Assembly (NCBI GenBank): GCA_024516035.1
Contig: CM044959.1
Span: 26,841,669 to 26,905,668, forward strand
DNA: 64,000 bases
Direction of reading: 5' to 3'
DNA from: Bactericera cockerelli
Lineage: Eukaryota > Arthropoda > Insecta > Hemiptera > Triozidae
The notes under the pieces are model-generated. The model was given only the letters and a program-made list of their open reading frames with translations. It was not told the DNA's origin and searched no databases. How positions within the stretch are numbered: the first letter of the stretch is position 1; every line of letters starts with the position of its first letter. Made by a program: the position numbers and the translations under genes. Positions 43,801 through 55,800 of the stretch are shown here, piece after piece.

Positions 43801-46800
43801 TCGTGTTATTTCCTTATTTTCGAACCCACGGTTATCGAGTGACTTTTAACAGCTATTTGTGCTGAAAATTCATAGTAAGTGTGTAAAGCTGTTACTTAAG
43901 AAGTGTTATTTCATATCATAATTAAATCTTTTTAATATCGTTTTGCATGTCTTGGTTATTCAATATTTTTTACAGAAAGTCATGAGTCTGTTCATACCGG
44001 GTACTTTGGGGTTGATAAAACCGGGTAAAGATCAGTACAGATTTTCAGGTACCCGATTTGAGCAGCCTATTTTTTCCTTATTGTTGTGTGTTTTTTAAGT
44101 ACTTACATTTTTTTAAGTTGTCTTTGATATGTCTCTGGAGATTTTTTCAGGGAAGGTATTGAAGTTAAGTAGGTGAGCAAGTTGGGACCTGCTACATATT
44201 ATTTTGTAATGTCATTCAATTATTTTTTATATTTTAATGTAACTCAAGATGATCAATATTCTTTAAGTGTGTGAAATCACTATTATTTCTCCTTTTTTAT
44301 TACCTACCTATTGTTTTTTTTAACAAATATTCTAATATTTTAGTACAATTCCTATTCTAGTTATTTTTTACAATGTCAAGAAAGATAGTTGTAAGTTTTC
44401 CTTTATGAATACCTAGAAGTGTGTTTCCTATTTTATTTTTCTAAAATTTAGGTTCAAAATTTGTTTGCCATTCGAAAAATAATTATTTTTTTACATTGAA
44501 ATTACTTGTGCTCATAAATAAAAATAAAAAATGTTAAAGTTCGTTTCAATAAACATCATTGAACTTTTTATCAATGTCTTTCATAGGAAATATAGGGGTA
44601 CCCGGTTCTGTCATACCCAGTACCCGGTTCTGAAAGACCGGGTTGACAGAACCGGGTACTTTGACTTTTTTTGAAAAAAATAAATCTAACAAAAAATGGC
44701 AATACATAGTGACGTATCGTTTTCAAATTTAGATAGCCAACAAAGTTGTGAATGTTTTTCAGTTTAATTTGTTTAGCTGATGATAATGGCTTTTCCGCTA
44801 GATGGCCTAGAAAACTAAGTACCCGGTTTTGGCAGACCTTCCCCTAACTACTCATTTTTCCTCACGAGGTATGAGTGGACCCCGAACATCCAAGTACAGA
44901 GCAGAAAAAAATCCTCCCCCGCTGGGAATCGAACCCAGGTCACCATGTGTGCAATGCCTAGCGCGCTAACTCGCTCTGCCACAGTGACTATTGTTTCTCT
45001 AAATTTATTATTGTTTTATTTACTTTTAAATAAATTATAATTTGGCCCTAAAGCTTACATCTGACAGGGTCTCGGCGGCGCTGCAGGGGGGGGAGGGGGT
45101 GCTGTTGGAGCTGGAGGTCTCACGCCTCTGCATGTCCAGCACCGCCTCCGCTATCTGCCTGCCTATCTTGCTCGCCTCCACGTGTGAGGTGATCAGCCGC
45201 TGCATCTCCTTGCCTCCGATGCCATTGGCTGAAATTCAAACCATGTTCATGAGATGTAATGGTCAATGCTTAATGCGATGATGAATAAAGCATTTTCTAC
45301 AACTAAACCCTCAATATAGTATTAAATTTTTTTTATTATATTTGTGTTAATCACTTTCGTGATATCACTACTCTAACTCGCTGTACTAAATCTAAGCTGA
45401 AACCGGGACTTGAACCACCGACTTCCAGGTTACAAGTCCGCCGCCTTATCGATCAAGCTACTGAGGTCGGAATATTATTATTATTATGTGGTCACATACA
45501 CAAATAAATAAGAAATGCATGCATTGGGTGGGAACCCTCTGAATATAATTATTATTATGTGGTCACATACTCAAATAAATAAGAAATTCTTGCATTGGGT
45601 GGGATTCGAATTAACGGATGAACCCTACGCTACCTGGATTACTAGATTAGCGCCTTAACAGAAGTCAGATAGGAACAACGCCAGCGTCATAAAAAAATAT
45701 CGAGTAGCATAGAAGTTCGTCGCAAGCGACACGACGCGACGCCCCGCGTCTGGGTTTCCTCTTAAAGCGGTAGTGAACTTAAAGTAAGGGTTGGGTGGAA
45801 GAGATTGCCAGAGGCAATAGCCCCGCCCTATAGGTAGGACATTAGTGTTATTTTCTTTTTTACTTATTTATTTTGTCATTTGTTTGTTTTTTCTTAATTT
45901 TATACTGTTAACATTGTACTCTGTCCTCCTAATAAAGCATATTATAAATAATAATGAACTATATCATCACTACAACTATTCTTATCTGCCTCATCGTACA
46001 CGTTTTGCCGGTCCGCGTCTTAGCTTTTCTGAACTTAGAACTAAAGCCTGACTATTTTTTCCTCACAAAATATGAGTGGATCCCTGAACATCTCTAACAT
46101 TCAGACCCGAAATATCCAAAGCCGCCGGAATTGAAAGCTTGGTCAGGTACAAGCATGGCGACAACTTCTAAACACATAAATAATCCATCAGACTAAATAA
46201 CAGATAAAAATATATCTGGGAAGAACTTACTTTGATTTGTATTGAAGAAGTCGAACCCTGATGTTAGTTGGGACTGGGATGGATTATCTGTACTACTCTC
46301 AGCTTTCATATCATTTCTGAAAAATATCAATAATTTAATAATAGACACTTATTTATACTGCCTGATTAGGACTTACTAGTCCATGATTTGCTTTGGTGGT
46401 ATTTTTATGTTGACAACGTCTGAAATATGTATATGGGGAAAATTTCATGCATGGAGTGGGAAACACAACGGATCCCTACGCTACCTAGATGACCAGACTA
46501 GCTAGTGCCTTCACTTGTTTAGTTTTTTCATGTTTGTGCTAATCACTTTCGTGATGTCACAACTACTCAAACTCGCTTTACTAAATCTTTGTTGAACATG
46601 GTACTTGAACCACCGACCTCCAGGTTACAAGTCCGCCGCCTTATTGATTAAGCTACTGAGGTCGGTGCGCCTTCACTTGTTAAAAGTCTGTACGGGCTAT
46701 AGTACTCTATAGATATAGTATTTTATTGGGTATAATTAAGTGATAAATCAGTACTTTCAACATCTGAAATCATTGCTTGGTTGTTCCTTAGTTTTGATGA

Positions 46801-49800
46801 ATTAGATGATTTTTAAATTAATTACATATAAGTTTTAACATTTCTGTGAGAGATTAAGAACTTACAGGATCAAAGTATTTTTAGATATCAGATATTCAAT
46901 ATCTTTGGTCCATGGATTTCGAAAGTTTTTCCATTCGCTTTGCAGTTGAACATAGGTTCCTCCTTTATTCTTGAATTGATAAACCTGTAACCATAGGAAG
47001 AATAAGTTTAGTTTCATACTAGTGGAAACTTTCTTGTGTGAACTTTGATTCGAGAGGGAGCGAAAGAGACCAAAGTCTATGAGTGAACATAGCGAATGCA
47101 GTATTCTACGAGGATTCTTAAAAATGCATGAGAATGCATGAGAATTTTGATTCGAATTTTAAATGCGAAGTGTTGTGAAGTTATGTTTCAGTCAGTGGGA
47201 TTCGAAATAATTTGATTCTGAAGGAAGATCGGAGCATATAATAGCGTTTCGAGGCAAAATGATTCGCTCAGAGAGAAACAGGTCTCAGACAATGAAAAGC
47301 TCTGGAAATATATCCGAGTTCCCAGCACTAAATCTCATCACTTTTCACCACAATTGACTGTTTTTTAAGGTTTTTTTTTAAACCAAAGATACTTCTTTAG
47401 GCCTATCTCTTTTTTTATATTATATTGAAAAATATAGAAAATAATGTTTTCGGTCCGTTTATTTTCTCTAGAGTATTCGATGTTGTATCTCCTACCTCCT
47501 ATAAGGATTGACAGATACTGCAAGAGAAACTTTGACAGATATCTAAAGGGTTGGGTGGAAGAGATTGCCACAGGCAATAACACCGCCCTTTAGGTAGGAC
47601 ATTAACTTCATTCTCTTTTTTTTTTTTTGTTCTTGTATCTTTGCTTAATCTTTTTGTTTTTCTTTCATTGTATTTTACTGTATATATTTTTTGTTCTACC
47701 TAATAAAGCTTACTATAGTAATAATAACTTACTGATGTGGTAACGGGGCTTGAGTTCTGCAGGGCAGACTTATGAGACTCGGCTAGATGGGCAATGTCCT
47801 TGTGGTGGAAGTACTCGTACATGCTTGTCCCCAGGAGCTCTTGAGGAAGGAAGCCCAGCACCGGAGTAGCCCTGAAAAAGTACAGTACAATCTTTTTTTT
47901 TATTTTTATTTTTTATTTTAAATGGAGGGAAAAATTTACGTGATCAAACACAGGCGTGAATTGAGAATTTAGGAGCCTGTGAAAGGGTTTTCTACCCTCT
48001 AAAAAACCCCCCAGAGGATCGTTTGTTTCAATTTTGCCCCGGAACCGATTTCTCATTACTTCCCCGGAACCAGTTCACAACAATGCAGAGATTTTTTGAG
48101 CCAATTTGTGAAATAATTTTTAATCGGTTTTCGATTTTTCCTGTGGTGAGATATCAAGAAAATATTCCATCAGCTCCTGACTTCTTCCTGTGGCGCTACC
48201 AGAAGGAAAAAGTCTACACCAATAAACCGCAATCATCAGAGGAGCTCAATAACAAAATTTGAGTAGAGATTGAAATAATTACACCGGCAAACTGTTAAAA
48301 AGACTTCATGTCTTTTTAATTCTCTAAAATAAACTAATGATAACATGAGTTCTAGAGTAGACTACTTGACCGGCATAACTTTTCACACCCTACGTAAAAA
48401 ACCTCCATAAAAACTACTGTCTATTGCAATTTATTTTAATGTTTTCTGTCCTGTTGATCAAAAGTTATGAAATATTTACATAGGAAAGGTACTTTTTGAT
48501 CACCCTGTATGAAGCTTTTTTTTGTCACCTAAAATTTTCGCACCAAAAAATTCAGTGATCTGACGAGAACTGGTGTATCTAAATTAGACCTAAGACTTCA
48601 ATGAATTTGAGCATCATACGAATGTTATTTTCTGTGTATTGAACAGGAATGTTCACCACAATAGTTATTCTCTAATTATTGATACATAGGCCCAAATTAA
48701 AGAACGACGCTATAGCAGGCTCAGGACGAGCTGGGAATAGTTGTGTCTAACAATAATATTATTATCTAAAATGCTGAAAGAGACACAGCATACTGAAACT
48801 ATTATTCACTGACCCGGCTAGAGACCACCAGAACAATTTTATTCGGCGTAGCTCAAGTCGCTACTACAACAACCATAGCAGCGTTCATTAATTAAGGGCC
48901 ATGATACACTTTTTTTTTTCCCCCTTCTTCTTTTTGCTTTTCTTTTAACTACCATAATTACTACTATTGTTATACTATCTTCCACTATTATTTCCTTTTC
49001 TTGTTTTCTACTATCTTTACTCTCTAATTGTTATTTTATTTACATTGTATTTATACTCAAATAAATAAAGAGGTGCTTTCTTAAACTGTTGGCATAATGA
49101 GACTACCTGTCTTGCGCTGACAGTCTAAATAAAGCACTACTTATACTCACCTACATGACCCCTGCTGTATAGTCACCTCTGATCTACAAACAGGAACAGC
49201 CATGATACACGCTACCTACATTACTCTGCAGTCTACATCTACCTGACCCCTGTTGTATAGTCACCTCTGATCTACAAACAGGAACAGCCATGATACACGC
49301 TACCTACATTACTCTGCAGTCTACATTCACATGACCCCTGTTGTATAGTCACCTCTGATCTACAAACAGGAACTTGCCGTCGAGCGCATGCCTGGACAGG
49401 AACTGGATGGGCCGCAGGTTGACCTGCTTGTTGGGGAGGCGGGCCTTGTCCCCCCCGCCGGGGCCAGCACCCGCCCCACCGCCACCAGACAGGAGAGGGT
49501 GCACGTCTCCCCGCCCTCCCCCTCCCCCTCAGACTCCTCCAGACCCATCTTGGCCGGCGCCCACGACTTGAGGTAGCCCGTGCACTGGATCACGGAGTAC
49601 TTGCGGTCTGGAACACAAGCCACGCCCACGTCGGGATTAGAATACTTTATTTATTTATTTTTACAAAACAATCATCAACAAAAATTAATAAAAATAAATT
49701 AAGAAAAAACTTATAAGTATTTTACTTCCGAGAAATTTCTAATATTAGAAATCGGAAGTATTGTGTTCGTTTTTGTAAAAAAAAAATATTTTTTTGCTCC

Positions 49801-52800
49801 GATTTCAATTTTTTTCATATTTCTGGACGTTTCATAACCTCCTGAACAAATTTGGTTTTGTGTCTGTCTGTCGGTCCGTCGGTCTGTCGGTCTGTCTGTC
49901 GGTCTGTTAAAACGATTCCTTGTAACGCGCAAATCTCGGAAACTACTCGACCGATTTTGATGAAATTTTGTACACATCTAGGAGACATTCTGTAGATGGT
50001 CCCATTTTAAATTCATTGAACTCGTACTAGCGGCTCTGGGTGAAAGAGACCATGCGCCTGACCACTAACTTTTTACTTAAATGCTTATATCTCGTGAACG
50101 GTACATCCGATTTTGATGAAATTTTGTATGTATATGTATATTATTGTTTTACACAGGCTTTTTATATTTTCTTTTTAATTAATTATAATTTGACTCTGAT
50201 ATTTAAGAAAATCCGAAATTTTGGACAATAAAGTCAAAAAATAAGAACCACGACTTGCCGATACAGAATTTTTTGTAGAATCTAGTACGTAGAAAAAACG
50301 GTTTTCTACCATATAAAACAAATTTGAAGAAAATCGGTTGAGCCGTTTAGGAGATACAAGTAAATTAGTATAAAAACTCAAAATTCGCACGTGTACACAA
50401 TGTGAAACAATCACGAGGAAGTATTGTGTCCATAATTGGCAGTGTTTTTTATTTATTTACACTTTTTTTTTACAAAACAATCATCAACAAAAATTAATAA
50501 CAATAAATTTTAAAAAAAAACTTAGAAGTATGTACAAAAAAAATAATAATAATAAAGATCAATATTATTACTTCCGAGAAATTTCTAATATTAGAAATCG
50601 GAAGTATTGTGTTCGTTTTTGTAAAAAAAAATATTTTTTTGCTCCGATTTCAATTTTTTTCATATTTCTGGACGTTTCATAACCTACTGAGTAAATTTGG
50701 TTTTGTGTCCGTCTGTCGGTCTGTCGGTCTGTCGGTCCGTCGATCCGTCGGTCTGTTAAAACGATTCCTTGTAACGCGCAAATCTCGGAAACTACTCGAC
50801 CGATTTTGTTGAAATTTTGCACACATCTAGGAGACATTCTGTAGATGGTCCCATTTTAAATTAATCGAATTCATACCAGCGGTTCTGGGTGAAAGAGACC
50901 ATGCGCCTGACCACTAACTTTTTACTTAAACGCTTATATCTCGTGAACGGTACACCCGATTTCGATGAAATTTTGTAAGAATATGCATATAATTTTTTTA
51001 CATAGGTTATTTATATTTATTTTCAAAATAATCATAATTTAACTCTGATATTTAAGAAATTCCGAAATTTTGGACAAAAAAGTAAAAAAATAAGGACCAC
51101 GACTTGCCGATACAGAATTTTTTGTAGAATCTAGAATGTAGAAAAAACAATGTTCTACCATATAAAAACAAATTTGAAGAAAATCGGTTGAGCCGTTTTG
51201 GAGATACAAGTAATTTTCTATAAAATCTCAAAATTGGCACGTGTTTACAATGTGAAGCAATCACGAGGAAGTTTTGTGTCCATAATTGGCAGTGTTTTTT
51301 TAAATTGCAATTGTTTTGTAATACGGGGCGAAGTTAATGCCCCGGATTACAAAACATACTTTATTCTTAAGAACCTGTTATATTCATAACAAGTACTTAG
51401 CTAGTATCTATTTCATATTGCTGACACAAGGTAGAACATGTTGTATGTTCCGTGTATCTCAAGAAATACTTTAATAAGTAATAAAACTGTAAGAGTACAG
51501 GGAATTTTTTAGAAATTTTCCAAAATTAGAGAGACATAACACACTGAAAAATTTATTTACTGACCCAGTTACAGACCATCAAAACACTTCGGCGTAGTTC
51601 ACTCAGAGATGAGAACTGAGATAACTAATATTAATAACATTGCCCATAAATAATTCATGTCTATAAATAAATTAGGACACTAATAAAATATAAATCATAT
51701 AAAAAGTTGGTAAAGATAATATAGAGATAGAGAAAGAAGAGGTTAGAAATGCATAAAGTAAGAATAAAGTTAGTGCCATAACCAAAGTAAAATCAAAAAT
51801 AGTTTAAAATTCATGTCACAAGAAATCTAAAAAAGTGAGTCGAAATATTTACAGATTTAAATTAAATTATGTAGACTTTCAATTATGAAATATTCTTCGT
51901 ATGATACATACTGCGTTAATTCCATTAACAAGAAACTGACAGCAAAAATTATTGAAGAAACGATAGTGATGAGGAAAAGAGTAAGTGGGATTGGGAAAAA
52001 GGGATCCACAACCAGAACTCACTTTAGCTTTCTCGGGAAAAATCACTTGAATTTCGGGGCACAAAATAATTACAGACATAAAGACAACAAGAGGAAAATT
52101 TGTGCAATATTAGCATTATGGGGACCTAGGTTTTTTGAGGGTTTTAGGTGCCAAAACCCGGTGGAGACATGGGGAGAGTGGGATGTAGGGGTGTTAGGTT
52201 GCCAAAACCTGGGGAGCACAAGACGTGGCGTACCTGTGTGCTTTACTTTAAGAACGGCACAGTCCGGGGACTCCGCATCAGGAGGGGGGCTAGGGGAGGG
52301 AGGCGCCGGGGATCTACTACTACCTGAACTTTGCTGTTTCTTCTTACGGGCGCATCCCCCCGTGGTGGTGTCGGGCTCCTCCTTGACGCAGGAGCCAGGG
52401 GCGGCGGCGGGGGGCGGACTAGGGGCGGCGGTGGACTGCTTGCACTTCATGCGGCAGAAGAAGGAGCGGCGGGCGCCGGGGCACAGGCGAGACACCTCGG
52501 CCGGGAGATCTGTCTTCACCGGCAGCAGTGCTGGGGGGGGGGGGAGGGCGACCGACCATTACAAAATTTGAGCAAAACGCCTCAAGAAGGACAAGGTTTG
52601 TGTTTTGAATAGGAGATAGCAAAAAATCGTAACTCTATGAAACAGCAAAGATAATATCGTAATGGTAATTTGTTACATATAAACATGTAACAAATAACAA
52701 AAGTTAAAAAATAAAATACAATACAAAATCAGAAAATAACCTTTCAAAATTTAAAATATGGGTGCTAAAATATGACAAAATACAAAGAAATAATTCTAAC

Positions 52801-55800
52801 ATTTAAATATCAGAAAAAAGTCCAGTGCTATATCTACCAAACTGAATGAGCGGAGTTTTAATTCAACCTTAAGTCTTACACTTGAGAGGATTGGAAACCA
52901 ATTCACCGAGATAAAGCGTTTTATTGAAAGAATACACTAAAAAATGGACAACACCGGATTCCATTCCGCGTGTTTTTTCTCTCAGGTAGTCGATAGGCAA
53001 CAATAAGCAGAAAGCATAAGCAACACATTGAACAGGAATAAATAATTTATGTATTTACTTATGTATATGGGAAGGAACACATGGGACGGAATCCGGTATT
53101 GAACCTTTACGATGACCGGACGGAATCCGGTATTGAAATATTGACGGGACAGAATACGATGAAAAAAAGGAAAATGGGACGGAATGTCATTATGAACTGA
53201 ATCAATACTTAATTATAAGTTAATATTAGGAATTACTTACTTTTTACATCAATGAGCCTCTCCCGAGGACTAAGATCCGACGAGAATAGTTGTTCCTTAA
53301 CCTTAGCTACATCCTTGGGATGTAAAATATCAAACCAACTTTGACCTAGAAGTTCACCCTGAAATAAAAGTGAAGACACTTGTTGAATAAGGAATCTACT
53401 AATTTTGTTAGAAAGAACTAGGATTTTTCTGTATTTTGGATACCATGAAATCTAAAGTTTGGTGCATTAAACGAAATTGCTTAAAATATGGCTCACGATT
53501 TTTCCATTCCAATTAGAAAGTAGCTCAGCAGAAAACGAATCTATCTTAATAGGCATCAATACATATAAACTCTGTTTCGTGTTAATATAATAATAATAAT
53601 ATCGCCTTATTTATACTGCCCGATTAAGACTAAAGTCCCATTATTCCAGCAGTAAACCCAAGACATATTATTATGTGGTAAAAATCCCAAATGGGAGGAT
53701 AACTTGTCATGTCCCGGCTGGGTTTCGAACCCGCGACCTCTGGAATCTCCGGATTCACAGAGTGCCGCCTTTATCACTGAGCTACCGGTTCTTCTATAGG
53801 CCGGCTGGCGTGTGCTACTTGACGAGCGCTCGCCTCCCGAGGAGGTTCCTTCCCATCGCTGATGTAGGTAGGAAACTAGGAACGTGGTCCATCCATCATC
53901 GTGATATATTTCTGGTGTAATGAGTCGTGTGAGGAAATGCTCCCATTAAATTCTAGAGAAGAAGACTTGTCTACATGTAAAACTCTCAGTTCTTTTCATC
54001 GACCGGGACTAAAAAGTCACAATTATAGGGAAACGTAATTTGAGATAGAACGGTTATTTCATGCCGACCTCCGTTGCTCAGTGGTTAAGAGAATTGGTTG
54101 CTGACCCGGGTTCGAATACCGGCCGGAGCGGAAAATTCTAACCGAGTTTTCGATTTCCGGAATGGCATGGATGTAAAGGTAAAGTGCCCTGAAGTAATGC
54201 GAAAGCGGTTTCGGGGCACAAATTACCTTTTTTAAAAAAAAAAAAAATCTAAAAAAAGTCTTAGGGTTCTTTTTTATCTACGTGATGTTTCTGCACTATA
54301 GTGTTATAGGGAGAAAGTAAGAAAACATCGCCATTGTAGTACTAACCTGAGAATAATTTAAAATTTGAGAGACGGATTCTGACACGTAGAGAATTCTTCC
54401 CCTATCACAGTCGACTACAAACAGGAACCCCTCAGCTGCCTGCAAACAAAAACGAGGCCATATTTATCAACAGATCTACTAGCTTTCTACTATAGTTTCT
54501 TCCTCCTCTCTTGTTTTAATTAGCATTACAAGACCTCAGAAGTCACAGAAAATTCTATCGCAACGTAGTCGCATGGACGCCGTGTGTGAAAGGGGTATTT
54601 TTTGTAAAAAGTTAGTAAATAATGACGATTCCCAGCCAGCATTAATGGCACGTTCAATACACCAGTTCTCGTTCAGTCACTGAAGTTAAGCAACATCCAG
54701 CGAGGTTAGGACTTTAATGGGTGATGATTCAAATTCGAACCATCGCGAGACTGGCTAATACAGGCCCAACCCAGGCTGGGTGAAGTTGATTTCAGAGAGT
54801 GGAGGGTAAAATCCTCATCTTGAATGACCACAATGTTAAAGAAACGTTAAGCGACAACAAAAGTTGTTGTTGTTGTAGCCAGCTTGGCTACAGCTGGAGG
54901 GTTGAGCGATGGTCTCCAGCCAACTTTATTTCAAAGTTGGCTCGTCCTGAACCACATATTTCTATGTGCGATCAACCATCATGAGGACATAGACTTTTCT
55001 TTATCAGCCATTAAACCCTTAGGAAACTGGAAGCTAGCCTGGCTTGTAAGGGTTGGCTAGTCTGTTCTCTGTTTATAGTCCTCTAGCGAGACACTGGTCT
55101 TCTCCCTGTTTAACGTCCCTCAGCCTGGTATGATCCCTGGTAACTACCTGAAGTATGAGATGCTTGAGTTCCTGATCGGTTAGAAAGGCCGGCTTGTAAT
55201 GGCCCTCGGTGTAGGAGTGCACGGCGCCGCGTATGGTCTTGAGATGTTGCACGGCCATGCGCAACACTGTCAGCTTGTCCAGTTTGCGCGACATTGCGTG
55301 ACACATGGGCACCATGGCACTCAGCTCCGTGATGTACGTGTTCATCTTGTCACGGCGACGCTTTTCAATCTCGCTATGATTTTGTCTGTGGGAGAAACAG
55401 AGATATGTTAGGGAGAACTGTGGAGGAAGCAACAAGAAATCATACAATATTTTTGTATGTATATGTGATTTTATTTGTGGTGAAGCACAAGGCCTCTTCA
55501 CAATTTTTGTGGGTAGCGCAGCATTACTAAGAGCCTCCTTCACATTTCGAATTATTCTATTATATTAATTTCTTTTTACTCTGGTAATGCCGCCACTGGT
55601 CGTTACTCATACAAGTAACTACTCATTTTTCCTCACGAGGTATAAGTGGACCCCGAACATCCAAGTACAGAGCAGAAAAATTCCTGCTCCGCTGGGAATC
55701 GAACCCAGGTCACTATGCGTGCAATGCCTAGCGCGCTCTAACTCACTCTGTTTTTTTTTTTAAAGAGAGATATTCTATTCATACATACCTCTCTAATTTG

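Noticed and set aside
49360..49629. Separate 89-codon protein ending in [18 protein letters not shown] residues
   Set aside because: It is the cycle PAS-B exon read past the G-run frame break; the conserved residues continue in the neighbouring frame.
51885..52612. ORFs of 228 and 93 codons on the plus strand
   Set aside because: Antisense to the GC-rich cycle exon at 52234-52530; the minus strand has the homologous, phase-consistent reading.
55110..55411. Alternative-frame and antisense ORFs over the bHLH exon
   Set aside because: Shadows of the conserved cycle exon.
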